Shown here in pieces: positions 33,195 through 43,990 of a stretch of DNA of 64,000 nt. A model generated the notes under the pieces. It searched no databases. It had not been told where the DNA came from and was given only the letters and a program-made list of their open reading frames with translations. The position numbers were made by a program, and so were the translations under genes. The DNA lies in the NCBI GenBank assembly GCA_030374805.1, contig JARGSG010000202.1:558001-622000 (forward strand), read 5' to 3'. The DNA comes from Gracilaria gracilis. Its lineage: Eukaryota; Rhodophyta; Florideophyceae; Gracilariales; Gracilariaceae. Numbering within the stretch: the stretch's first letter is position 1; each line of letters begins with the position of its first letter.

Positions 33195-33219
33195 GTTCGT
33201 ATACTTTTGACGAGGACTG
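33195..33219 (+). repeat. right outer terminal inverted repeat of the Tc1 element
   Basis: GTTCGTATACTTTTGACGAG followed by GACTG and the TA duplication. Confidence 0.9.
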
Positions 33220-33292
33220 TAGCACGAAACGCAGCAGCAGCAGCAGGAGCAAGCAGAGCAGCGCCAGCGCGTGGCGAAGATACGCGGGCGCC

Positions 33293-34690
33293 ATGAACTC
33301 GTCGCTAGCGCTGAGCACGCACGCCGTGGTGCTGGCGGGCGGCGCCGGCAGCCAAATGGGCGCGCTGCCGAGCGACGCCACGCCCAAGGCGCTGCTGCCG
33401 GTGGCCAACCGCCCCATGCTGTTCTACGCGCTCTTCTCGCTGGCGCGCGCCGCCGTGCCGTCCGCCACCATGTTCGTGCGCGCGCCGCATCTGCAGCGCG
33501 TCCGTGCGTACGTCGCCGACGTCTTCCCGGCCGATCGCCTCGTGCGCGGGTTGCCCACCGCGCTCAAGTGCGACGTGCGCGTCTGCGCCCCCAACTGCGG
33601 CACCGCTGATGCTGTGCGCTGCATGGCGCACGCCGATGCGCACGCCACTAGTCTTATTGTGCTTAGCTCCGAATATGTCGCCGATATCGACCTTTCGGCC
33701 GTGCTTCAACACCATTGTGACTCGCTTTCCACCGCCACCGTCGTGCTTGTCTGACAGCCATGTGTCCCTCTCCCACAAAACACAAAGCACAAGCACAAGT
33801 CGTCGAAGAACACATCGTCAACTCCCCCGTACACCGTCACCAACTACGCCCTCTTGTCCGATCGCCACCGCCTACTCGGCCTCATCACTCCGACCGATCT
33901 CACGTCGACGTCGAACAAGCTTGTTGTTCGTGCCGCCCTCACCAATCGCTACCACTCCATCAAACTGTGCTCCGATCTGTTTGACACCCATGTGTACGTG
34001 CTTGACAAGCGCACCGTTCGCAACGCTCTGCGCCTGTTTCCGGCCATATCCTCCGTGCGTTTCGACCTTACCCCCTACCTGGCCAGACGTCAGCACAGGC
34101 TGCAGCGCACCGCGGACACCTTGGACTGGCCGTATCCTGGCGAGCAACTTGTTGTCAACGCCCTGCTTTTGGACGCCGCCACCACGTACGCGAAGAGAGC
34201 AAATACCGTTTCCGATTTTCTCCACGCCAATCTTCGAGTTGCCGCTGGCTGTCTCAACCCATTTCTTTAGCGCACCGACAATGTACCTGCTGACAAGCCG
34301 AAGAAAGGAAAGAAGCTTGACAGAAAGTTGCCATTCGTCACATGTGGTGAAAAGGTTTCCGTGTCGCCCGAGTCCAACGTGGCGGACAATGTTACCGCAG
34401 GTGACCGTACTTCGGTCAAGAAAAGCGTGGTAGGTCCGAATTGCAAGCTTGATTCCAACGTCAATATCAACGGCTGTGTGTTGATGGCCGGTGTCACGCT
34501 TGAAGACGGAGTTAATCTTTCGTCGTGTATTGTGTGCGAACACGCTGTCGTTCAAACTGGCTCTGTGCTCAAAGAATGTCAGGTTGCGTCAGAAATTACT
34601 GTCCCGTCAAACTCTGAAGCTAGTGGTAAACAATACACAGGCGCTCAGGAAGATGTGTATGGGCTGGGCGATATTGAGTTCTATAAATGA
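33293..34690 (+). pseudogene. EIF2B3: translation initiation factor eIF2B gamma subunit with two in-frame stops
   Basis: A single frame of 465 codons from ATG 33293 to TGA 34688-34690, broken by TGA 33752-33754 and TAG 34268-34270 and by nothing else. The N-terminal nucleotidyltransferase-like domain has the signature AVVLAGGAGSQMGALPSD and PKALLPVANRPMLFYAL. The C-terminal left-handed beta-helix with hexapeptide repeats is seen in SNVADNVTAGDRTSVKKSVV and the following NCKLDSNVNINGCVLMAG. In eukaryotes this subunit, with epsilon, forms the catalytic half of the guanine-nucleotide exchange factor for eIF2 in the cytosol. Length is near the usual 450 residues. The stops are one C-to-T change from CGA and CAG. 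As the protein is essential, an intact copy should exist elsewhere. The Tc1 element ends 70 bp upstream, in what would be the promoter. Confidence 0.85.
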
Positions 34691-35032
34691 TTCCCAAATG
34701 CTGCTCAACTACCCTTGCTTCACTCTTTTGACAGTGTTCACGTATCCTTTGGGATGTACGACTCCTGTCGTTCTTTACCTCAACCTCTTTCGGAGCTATG
34801 ATGAACCTAATACGCAACGTAGCAAGAGTGCTGTTCGACGCATCATACACCCTGGTCAAGTCAGCCAAACTGGAACACGGTTTAGAACATGAATACTGAG
34901 GACCAGACATTTTATGGGCCTTGGATCAGGGCAGCGATGTCTTCTCAGGGCTGTTGACCGAGTGTTTCAATTCTTATTGTTTGGAAAGCTTGCGAATTAA
35001 CGACGTGCTTTGCACTCAATTGAGCCACTTTC
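34691..35032. other. no gene seen
   Basis: Spacer after eIF2B gamma; only short ORFs without features. Confidence 0.5.
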
Positions 35033-35943
35033 TCATGTCCCTCCACTGAGGGCATCCATTGTATAGAAGGTTACCAGTCCGAGCATTTGCTGAACGCTCT
35101 GTCGCAGTTCTCTGTCACAGTTTAGCACGGGACAAATGTGCAATCTCATACAGGCGTGAACTGTTTTCACTTGTTGGTTGAGGTGTTGCGAGTTGAGGTC
35201 TGGGCGCTTGCCAATCGCTCGGTCGCAGTTTGGTACAGACATGTGTGCAGACGCATGCCAGTCTGCACCGTTTTCACCTGCTGATTCAGATGACTCCGTT
35301 GCGAGAACTGCGGCGTGCACGACGAGCACTGGAACGTCGGCATGCGGCTGCTGCTTGCACCACCTTCCTTGTGGTGCCTTCGCATGTGCGCTTGCAACTG
35401 CGGCAGGGTACTTTGCTGCTTATTGCAATGTGGGTACGGGACCCTAGCGATCAGAGGTTCGTCTCGGCGTGCAAAGGTTCGTCTCGGCGTGCAGAGGTTC
35501 GTCTCGGCAGGCAGAGGTTCGTCTCGGCGTGCCTGCAATCGACGAGTCATACGATTGCGCCCGAAATGCGTACTGACAGGCGGCGGAGTTCGGCGCACCA
35601 GCGTGGCCGACGCATCATTTAGGCGGAAGCTCATTGAGGCCACGGATGTGCGACACGATCTACCGCTGGTTTGAGCCAACGAAGTGGCTGAGGACGATGA
35701 TACTGTCGTGCTGATCGACGACGACGACGGCAGCGGCCGATTCAGGACCGTTTTCCAAAAGCTACAAGATGAAGACGGTTGCGAGCCCCACACGCCGGAG
35801 CTGCGTGAGGATGGCAGTCGTCCGATGTCCGGGATGGTTCTTCGTAGTGCCGCGTTGTTCTTCGGCATCGAATGTATCACACTCTCCATTGGTGTACCAA
35901 CGGTACCCTCTGTCATAGTTGTCACCGACGAGCTTGCGGACAT
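35033..35943 (-). pseudogene. decayed C2H2 zinc-finger protein
   Basis: Two overlapping frames (35943-35167 and 35329-35033) carry consecutive damaged fingers: YPHCNKQQSTLPQLQAHMRR, FQCSSCTPQFSQRSHLNQQ, and SQHLNQQVKTVHACMRLHIC with PVLNCDREL. The repeated linker-like QVKTVHxxMRLHxC and CPxxNCDR pattern resembles TFIIIA-type arrays (finger of about 30 residues, VKTVH link). Several ligands are lost (first Cys of finger one is Tyr; His in two fingers are Gln), and a frameshift around 35240 breaks the array. The 5' half is Ser/Arg-rich and could equally be noncoding. A 20-bp tandem repeat lies inside. Confidence 0.5.
35453..35532 (+). repeat. minisatellite, four copies of a 20-bp unit
   Basis: Units AGAGGTTCGTCTCGGCGTGC in tandem; the second has AA for AG and the third CAGGC for CGTGC. 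As 20 is not a multiple of 3, changes in copy number shift the zinc-finger reading frame. Confidence 0.85.
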
Positions 35944-36843
35944 CCATGGCTATGTTGAATTGTTATCTATGACAAAGCAAACACAAGCTAATTGCTTTCG
36001 GCCATTAGCGTTCGATGCATATTGACGGGACTCTCGTTACTCGAGATGAGCCTTCCTGTTTTGACAGAAGCAGCTCTCTGGTGCCTTAGAACTTGTAGTA
36101 AACACCGATCTCATCAAAATTAACTTGTGCCATTTGCTTCTTTCCCATCCGCATACAATTGTTTCATAAGGCGTTCTAATACTACGAGACGTGCAGGTCG
36201 CAGAAATGTATACTCTCAATATGTTCACCCTCGATCTTGATAGTCTTTGGAGGTGCGGAGCGGGGTAGAACTGACTGAAAAGGACCTCGGCCGTAAGGTA
36301 TTTCCGGACAAACGTTGTCCTGAGGGCAAAACTTTTACCCTTGTATCTATTCAACGTTCGGGGGACGAAACGCGATTCGCAGAAATGCAATGACCAAATT
36401 GAAATCAACGCTTGCCACACAGTTTTCGTTTGTTGGGCGGTACGAAGGTAGCTCAGCCCACACAAATAGAAGGTTGTTGCTGGAAGCGTCGAAAAGGGCA
36501 GGGGAAGCTGCAGCAAAGGCAGAACGACTGAAAGTCTCAAAATATGAACAACTGAGCCCAGCAAACGATGTGGATATGATTCCTAGATATTGGGTTTGAC
36601 GAAAGTGGCGCCGGACCTTCTGCTAAAGCCTTCGTTCGAAGAGTGGCGCTCGTCCTGAGCGAAATGTATGGATCGCACACGACAATGGAACCCAAAAATG
36701 CTCACACTTGACAGAATTGCCGTCCAACATACAGCAGCGGACGTCAATCGACTCCCACTTGCTCCCACAGGAGTATCCGTTCTCCTCTGAGACCCCATTA
36801 TCTATCTACCCATAAATAAGTCTGCGTTCATTCTTCTTCTTCT
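35944..36843. other. no confident gene
   Basis: Overlapping ORFs on both strands: minus 36037-36564 (175 codons) and plus 36390-36599 (69 codons; LEASKRAGEAAAKAERLKVS). Neither has a recognisable domain. Confidence 0.4.
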
Positions 36844-37712
36844 CTATTGTGGACAACAGTATTCTATAACTACACTGTAGTAGGGCTTCAGATAAAGCCC
36901 GAGAGTAACACCCAGAATTCCAGTATACCTGTACTCGGATCTGGGTGAAGAAAGCAGAGCTATGTCAAAGTCCAATTGGCGACGCTTCTTCTCGTTCGTT
37001 CAGTTTGCCTCAATCTTCCACTTTCTATTCACACCATCAACTCCTACAAGATACACTGCTACCTTATCCTTTCCCCCGTTTATTCTTATGCAGTTGTGAT
37101 CATAGTAGGTCTTCTCGATTCCGTTCTTCGCCCAATGCCGTGCAGATCGGATCTTCGTCACCACATGGTCACCTTCATATCGTCCAAACAACGTGTAGAA
37201 CTTGTCGTGAACCCCGTGGAAATCAAACTTCCTTCCGCCAAACCCAATCAGATGAGGATCACCTCGACCACCAGGTTTCACACAACCTCCAAATCCATAT
37301 GGCTTGCACACTACGTCGCACTGGAAGCGGACCACTTTATGCAACGGAACTTCTCGGACGCGTCGACCACTCTTCATTTTCCACACAACCTTGCGCTTGG
37401 GGTCAACCTTCTTCTTTATCACTTTCTTCGCAATCTTGCAGCGCGTCTTTCGAGCACCACCCTTACACACGTTCCCGCGAGCGCATTTGTTCTTGACTGG
37501 ACATTTTTTCATAGCCTTGGTGCATGCCTCAGCTGCGGTTGGACCTCTTCCAGACCCCTTTCCCCCTTTCCCCTTCGCTTGCAAACCCACGATTCGTAAT
37601 CTGCACTGACAATGCTGCCGAGGAGACATAAACCAAAGAACAAGGCTAGAAGGAATCGGTGCGACATGTTGACGTGATTGTGTTGTAGAACCCCTGGTGA
37701 TGGGCTTATCAC
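36844..37712 (-). pseudogene. secreted vWD-like protein, frameshifted and with an in-frame stop
   Basis: Begins at ATG 37710-37712 with a good signal peptide (SHRFLLALFFGLCLLGSIVS|A). The frame is lost about 37600; the mature part is in another frame (down to 37000): a Lys/Cys-rich segment (CPVKNKCARGNVCKGGARK) and a vWD-like core, CKPYGFGGCVKPGGRGDPHL followed by FGGRKFDFHG. GDPH plus F-D-F-HG is the hallmark of von Willebrand type D starts. TGA at 37000-37002 interrupts, and the frame goes on for about 50 codons (KKRRQLDFDIALLSS) to TAG 36844-36846. Likely an extracellular matrix or wall protein. A very short intron could explain the first shift, but the TGA points to decay. Confidence 0.6.
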
Positions 37713-40399
37713 AATTTATTGGCGCCGAACAGGTTAAAGATCGAGTATGCGTGTTCAGGAGAAGAAGGAAATGATTAGGCTGTGTCCAAATTTCTCGCTG
37801 TTTTAAGTATCTACCTTGAAATAGTACGCGTTGGTCTTTAGATGATTCTGAAGTGGTGCACCTTAGGTATCGATTTCCCAGATACCACTACCAGTGACAG
37901 CTACTATGCAAGTGAAGTCATCCAGACTGAATTTAGTTACCCTTCTCGATACGACATCCTCCTTTTGTCACCCCAAATGAATCATATCCAAACTAGGAGC
38001 CATACATGTACATATTTTAAGCTAGCAAATAGATTTGTGCAAGAATGAGTTGTTCACCTTGCTTGTCTGATTTCTGGTATTACTACTCGAATGTTGCATT
38101 CTATGGCGACATGGAAAGCAACTAAAGGAAGGGACGTAGCTGACATGGACCCCTTTTGACTTTGAAGATTGCAAAGGCAAGATAGCGAGAACCAAAAAGC
38201 GCACACCAAAGCATTCTTGCATAAGCTACTGAGCACATCTATCTGGAGAGCATGCAAAGTATTACTTTGAGGTTGTGATGCGTGATTGTTTTAGTTGTGG
38301 AGATAAATATATCATGTAAAAACTTTGGTTTCCTTTGGGTATATTATGGGTACCCGAAGTTGCGCACAGATATTTGTTCCGGCTAGCAATTGCTCTACGT
38401 CAGACTGTTCGGCGTGCACATGATAATTTTACATCATGGATTACCGTTGGTAAAGTTTGCAATGTACAATTGCAATACAACCTTGTAGATATCTAAAGAT
38501 GCTGCAGATCACAACGACTTGTTCACTTGCTTTCAGTCTCTGTTCACCATTCGATGATCGCAACCGATGGCCTTTTGACTTTATACACGTGGCATTGTAT
38601 CGGAAACAAAAAACATGAAAATACCCCAAAATGAGCACTTGTTCAAGATTTGGAAAGTTTGTTGTGCCTCTAGTCGCTTCTTCCACGCGTACCACGTGCC
38701 ATTCAAACAATGGACAAGAATGTCAATCAAAGTGGCAACTGTCAAGGAGGCAAAGGGCTGACGCTGCCTGCCCACAGGCCACAGACCAGTTCGCTGTTGT
38801 ACTCGTGCTGTGTACGACGATGCGTACAGCAATGGGCAGCCGACAAGTCATCTTGCTCCCGACGATAACGACTTCTTCCGTTCAGTCAAGAACCCGTATC
38901 TAGATCCAACCGTCCTTGATAACTTGCCACTGTCGCGTCGTGAGTATCTATCTACAAGCTTTGAACAATACGATAGCGGTCGTAACTGCAGTGCGCAGCT
39001 TCGCCCTGCTCAGCTCTAGGGCAGTTAGATTGTTGCCGTAAAAATATCGCTGTCAATGCGAAAGGCATGGAACGGCTCAATACGTTTCAAATGCCATCGC
39101 ACATGCAAATTACGCGCAGCGTGCCACCTTGTCGTAACCAAAACTCTGCTACCAGAGCACTGCGCTGACATCGTTTACCCGGGTAACTGGTTGTTGAATG
39201 CAATGCGCTGGAACGCACCGGAGCAAAGAATTTGCATGTGCACGTTGCGCGCCCACAGTCAAAATTGAATGCTTTCTCCAGCTTCAACTTCACACCACTT
39301 TGCTCGCAACAGCTGCCACAATTACATCAACGCACCATCGCTGCGCTCCAGCAGTTGTCAAACGCTGCTCGACCAGTCCCATCGGACTTTACGTTTGTGA
39401 ACCATAGAGTCGCCCTCCTTTTGCGGTACAGTTCTGCACCTCTTTGTCCTCTCCGCTTTGAAGCACAATTCATTTTCTTAGCATTAAGCCGCTGCTCATG
39501 CAAAGCTGAAACAGACTCACCATGCTGTCAGCGCTCCATGACTTGATCGTGTAACTTGACCTCCACGCTGACAAGGAGTGCAACAGATACGCAACCCCCC
39601 GCACAATACAAAACGAATGCCTCATGTGTTTCTATACATGTTTACACCGTCATACGCGTGCCGTAGACTGCGAGGCCTACATCGACGTAGAAAGCTGTCT
39701 CCGCATGCTTGGTAATACTTCTATCACTATATTTGCTTTAGGAGCACTGAATTAGCTTTAGTCCTCCATGCTTGACGCACAGTATTGTTTTCAACGGTGT
39801 GTCAGACGAATGCGAGACTATTGATCGTCAAAGATGCATAGAAGCAATCTCATCGTCTCTGCGGAATGCACGACAGAACTTTTAGATTGGAAGGCGATAC
39901 AAACAGCAAACTTCAAATCCATGAAAGCGAATCGTGTAGCACCGCTCCAGTGGTGAGCACAGTTCACATTACTATTTTTATTTCTACAATGGCAGTTTGC
40001 ATCTGTACAGAGCATCGAGCACGCTTTCGGAAAGATGCTGAAGCCCTGTGTTTGCTGACTCCGTGAATATGATCGTCTGTAAAGAGAAACGCACATCTTC
40101 GAGAATGTCCATTTCGGCAGCAATGCGTATCGCTTAGTTTTAGGGTTCTTTCCTTCCCAAGCGACCTTTTGGATAATTAACAAATAGTTCTTACGATGCT
40201 CTTTTCCCCTAGACAGTGCTCCCTCAAACATCGCTTCCTAACTGGCGGCAGCGATGAGCCCTCATATGAATCTGCATCATTTGCTTACAACCTTCTGAAA
40301 TCTTCAAACCAAACCTACTATTCCTCTCTGGTACACGTTCGAACAAATTCATCCTCGTGTCCCCGTCATCGCCATGCTCCTTCCACATGACCCGACCAC
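37713..40399. other. no confident gene
   Basis: About 2.7 kb. A plus-strand stretch at 38810-39019 (SNGQPTSHLAPDDNDFFRSV) and another at 39232-39546 (SSFNFTPLCSQQLPQLHQRT) read somewhat like protein and may be remnants of a decayed gene. I cannot identify them. No repeats noticed. Confidence 0.4.
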
Positions 40400-40406
40400 T
40401 ATAAAG
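40400..40406 (+). promoter_or_regulatory. TATA box of the secreted cysteine-rich gene
   Basis: TATAAAG 90 bases upstream of the ATG at 40496, with a C-rich leader after it. Confidence 0.55.
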
Positions 40407-40495
40407 ACCCCTTTCATGTGCCCACCTTCATCCAATCCATCAGACTGTTCGTCCACGGCTCCGCGCGAAAGCCTCCCTGTCGTTGATCAGTCGAA

Positions 40496-41302
40496 ATGAA
40501 CACCTCAATCTCCACGCTCGTCGTATTGGTCCTTGTGCCACTCGCTCTCGCTTCCGGCTCTGGATCGTACTGCCCTCCTGGAAACTTCATTTCCGAACAC
40601 GGTTGTGTGCCGTGTCCTGATGGCCTGTTCATGCCGAATGCAAACTCGAGAGAATGTTGGACCTGTCCATTGAACTCCGCGCCGAACCCAGAGAAGGATC
40701 TTTGCATCTGTGAACCCGGTACCGCATGGAACGTTGAAGTACAGTACTGCAAGGCATGTCCCGGTGGAACCTTTACCATTCCTGGAGATATGTTCACTTG
40801 CCACCCGTGCCCACCTCAAACTTATCAACCATCTGTCTCCTCCACTAGGTGTATTCCTTGTCAACCGGGAGCGTTCTCTTCTGGTGGAGCTAGATTCTGC
40901 TCTTCCTGTCCTCCAGGTCGCGCCCTAATCAACGGCGAGTGCACTCGATGTCCCGGTGGTTTGGTATTCAATCCCCTCTCAGGCTCATGCATTGAGTGCA
41001 GCATAGGAATTATTGATGAACATGGACAGTGTACGCTCTGCCCCGCCGGAAGTCTTCCCAACGCCGACCGTACCGCTTGTGACGGCTGTACTCTCAATGA
41101 AGCCCTTCTTTCCGACGGAACTTGTGGAACTTGTGAGCCGGGTCAGAGGTATAACTCTGCGTCGCGAAGGTGTGTTCCATGCGGACCTGGAGAGTTTTCG
41201 CCAAGTGGAAACGTTCTTTCTTCTTGTCAACGATGCCCGCCTCCCACTCGTCCGACTGCCGACAAAGCAAGCTGCACTCTTTGTAATGGACCTGGATGTT
41301 AG
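40496..41302 (+). CDS. secreted cysteine-rich protein with ephrin-receptor-like (GCC2/GCC3-type) repeats
   Basis: 268 residues, intact. Signal peptide TSISTLVVLVLVPLALASG at residues 2-20. The rest is built of about nine repeats of 20-25 residues with the pattern C-x2-C-P-x-G-x(n)-C-x2-C (CVPCPDGLFMPNANSRECW, CKACPGGTFTIPGDMFTC, CIPCQPGAFSSGGARFC, CSSCPPGRALINGECTRC), as in ephrin-receptor-like and TNFR-like extracellular domains. There is no transmembrane segment or lipid-anchor signal; it ends CNGPGC. Expected outside the cell, disulphide-rich, role unknown. The start is well placed 90 bp past a TATA box. It is the only clearly intact host-type gene in the window. Confidence 0.8.
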   Translation: MNTSISTLVVLVLVPLALASGSGSYCPPGNFISEHGCVPCPDGLFMPNANSRECWTCPLNSAPNPEKDLCICEPGTAWNVEVQYCKACPGGTFTIPGDMFTCHPCPPQTYQPSVSSTRCIPCQPGAFSSGGARFCSSCPPGRALINGECTRCPGGLVFNPLSGSCIECSIGIIDEHGQCTLCPAGSLPNADRTACDGCTLNEALLSDGTCGTCEPGQRYNSASRRCVPCGPGEFSPSGNVLSSCQRCPPPTRPTADKASCTLCNGPGC

Positions 41303-42703
41303 ACAGCTAGCTTTCACTGTACGCGAGTGATAACAAGCTTTTGATGTGGGTGTTTCTACTGAAAGTTGTCCCAGTCTCTGCGATATTTTCTCTCGTCAGA
41401 AAGATTACATTGCAATCACCAACTCAAACTTCTTGTACAAGATGCAAGAAGGTTAATACACTTTTGAACTTCCGTACCCTTCTTGGGTTAAGAACCAAAG
41501 CCCGATTCCCATATGATTAGAATCTCTTACCAAATTAGCTATATATCCCTTATCGCAAACCACTTCTCTAAATGAACTATGGTAAATGGGTCATCATGAA
41601 GTGCTTCTCGCATAAAGGAAAACAACTCAAAATCATATGAAAGCTGGTATCTATCCTAGAGGGGAGGTGCGACGAGTGTAATCTTATTCAGGTTATATGG
41701 AAACATTTAAAACATTCAATACTTTTTGAACATATCAAAAAGATTTTGGGGGCTCTGAAACTTACAAGTACGTTCAATAAATAGGAAGGATTTTACAAGG
41801 CCTCCGGCCGGGAAATGCGGGAAATCACACAATTTCAAAAACTATTTACCACTGTACACTTAAAGTGTCCCGTCCATGTGAAGAATTGAGACAGCCTTCC
41901 AGATGATAGATTTTACATACGAAGGTATATGTCAGACACGATCGTACACAGTAGCTGCGTTGGTATATTACAATGAAACTTACACGTGTTTTTGAACTCA
42001 TCTTCGTCGTGAGAAACGAAAAGTCCGACATGCTCCCGTTGACTTCAAAAGTATCTAGTCTGCCTCTTGTTTCGAGGAATTGTTAGCAATCATGACCAAA
42101 ATTGCATATTTTAGTTGAATTACAAAACTGTAAGCAAAAAACTGTAGTTTTAAGCTCCACACACCATGTTTACCAAAAAATGTACGTTGCGTAAAAGGCA
42201 ATGAGCGCTTCCTAAGGGACGTTCTACGAGTTGACGAAACTCTTGACAAGAAACTCTTGAATCCATACTAAGCAATAAACAGGAAACACCTTGCCTATGT
42301 TTCGTTTCTCCATCCGTTCCCGTCGGCAGCTTGCACGGTTTTACAGTCACCACAACAATTGGACAAGAACGGAGCAGTTACTTTGTAATAAAAAAAATTT
42401 TGTTCCCTACCCGGCCTCGACCTAAACCAAACCAGACGGTATGGTTTTCTCTTTACTGGCCCTCACCCAACTGCTCCATCATGTGTCCTAGCCACAGCTC
42501 CTCAGAATTAGTAAGCTCTTTGCAGTGTGCCAATTCATTGGCAAATTCATCTACGATTCCCAACACCATCAAAAGTGCAAAACAAATTTTTCATAACCAC
42601 AAAGTCAATAATCTACATTGAAAAAAAAACACTTAAGATTCTACATATTGTTGGCGCCCGAAATGCCAAAATAGACACAAAACAAACCATCATTGCGGTT
42701 AAA
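41303..42703. other. no gene seen
   Basis: AT-rich spacer of 1.4 kb with short ORFs only. Confidence 0.5.
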
Positions 42704-43791
42704 ATGGTGCAAAGAAAATTCCGTCTTGCATTGAGTCGCAAAGTTATAAATGGCAGCTCAGATTTTAGTGAGCTAAGAAAACAGCCGATCAAAGATATTA
42801 TTTTTACGACCGTGCGAGTGGTGAAGAAAAAAAGGAAGGCGAAGAAATTCGTTGGCTGAAAAGAGATGTCTCCATATTTCGTGACGACGAAGTTGTCGTG
42901 GGCGAGTCTATAATTCTCACGGAACCAGCATTATCTTCAACAGATTGTCGAAGACCGGCTTTTGAAGGTTCAGAATTTTGTAGATTTTTACACGTTTTTG
43001 GTGATTCTCGAATGGTACCTACACGACAAAAACTTGAGCAATGTTTGAAAAGAGAAAAACTTGACACAACGGTTGAGGACCCATGGACTGAATCTATTGC
43101 ACCTCTGTTTAACGACGATAATTCCCTGCCAGAAGGTGTTGACACACTTTCGGGAGGAGTAGGCGCGAGCGACATAGCATCTCTTTGTCCATCGAATCGG
43201 CCTCATCTTCGAGATGGAGGATGTCTAAAGCGAAAGTTTTCTGAATTGAAAAGCTTGTATGGGACAATAGTATCAAGATATGAAGCGTCTGGACAAGAGG
43301 ATCCCGAGGCTTTCCCCAAGTATGCGGAAGGTAAGTCATATATACTTTACGCGCATTGCTATTTAACTAAGTTTCCTATTTTACGTCCATTGGCAACACG
43401 TGCCCTAGAGTCTGACGCCCAACGAGAAGAGGGTGTAGGTCTTGGAGTACATCCAGAAAGGCATTCGACTGGTACAGTACATGAGCCTTATCATAAAAGG
43501 CAGAGGACAAGCAGCAGAGAGAAAAGTCTGGGTATTGACAGCCTTGTGTCTGTTCTAGAGCCGCAAGATAAAAAAGTCGCGAAAGAGCTAGAGGCTGCAG
43601 AACGCGACAAAATGGTGTATGAAGCGTTGCAAGCTAGGGAGCGATAGAATACTGAAGCAATGACAGCAATTCAGAAGGCGAAGGTAATGATGAAGGAGGC
43701 TACAGGAGAAGAAGAGAAGAAAGCCATCGAAAAAAGTCTGAAGAGATCTATAGATAGCTTGGAGAAGGGTCCGCCGTCGTCCTGGATTTGA
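42704..43791 (+). pseudogene. SANT/Myb-like transposon-associated protein (set A), broken
   Basis: ATG 42704 opens a basic frame (QRKFRLALSRKV) that ends at 42857-42859. The neighbouring frame takes over from about 42780 (ASGEEKKEGEEIRWLKRDVS) and runs through 43647 into a further 48 codons past an in-frame TAG (43645-43647) to TGA 43789-43791. CLKRKFSELKSLYGTIVSRY resembles SLKRKFSALHRKKAPPEDPH of the intact SANT-like protein at 50024-51178. The C-terminus is a charged helix (EKKAIEKSLKRSIDSLEKG). Such proteins accompany PIF/Harbinger transposases and help them enter the nucleus and bind DNA. Its likely partner is the transposase at 47054-48485. The break near 42800 could be an intron. Confidence 0.45.
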
Positions 43792-43990
43792 TCCGTTTTC
43801 CGTACAGCCCCAAAGGTATCTAGTACCTAGACACACTGCAACACCTCCTCTCGCCTTCAAATTGTACGATCGCTTCCTGACCGCTTCTGAGTGGACTGAG
43901 ACCATACTCACCGTCACAGTCCTTCTCCTGGTCAGTGTGAGAAGATCTCTTTTTGCAGGCATTCTCGTTTCTCAATTCTATGCCCTAGCT
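43792..43990. other. junction between the SANT-like fragment and the aldolase remnant
   Basis: The aldolase frame loses similarity at about 43995, roughly 100 residues before the usual C-terminus, so its end has been replaced by this sequence. Confidence 0.4.

Larger units (their letters stand above)
31665..33219 (+). mobile_element. Tc1-type transposon with doubled terminal repeats
   Basis: 1,555 bp flanked by TA (31663-31664 and 33220-33221). Outer terminal inverted repeats of 25 bp: CAGTCC[..]AAGTATACGAAC at 31665-31689 and its complement at 33195-33219. Shorter inner copies of the same motif lie at 31848-31861 and 33025-33051, an IR/DR arrangement as in some Tc1-like elements. One transposase gene inside. 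Confidence 0.93.

Noticed and set aside
33504..34433. 309-codon plus-strand ORF overlapping eIF2B gamma
   Set aside because: Pro/Ser/Thr-rich product in a shifted frame of the eIF2B gamma gene; a by-product of GC-rich codon use.
36037..36564. 175-codon minus-strand ORF
   Set aside because: No domain or motif, and a plausible overlapping ORF exists on the other strand; insufficient support for either.
39232..39546. Possible Nudix-type hydrolase remnant
   Set aside because: A faint resemblance in the segment before about 39420, but the Nudix box itself is not found in any frame.
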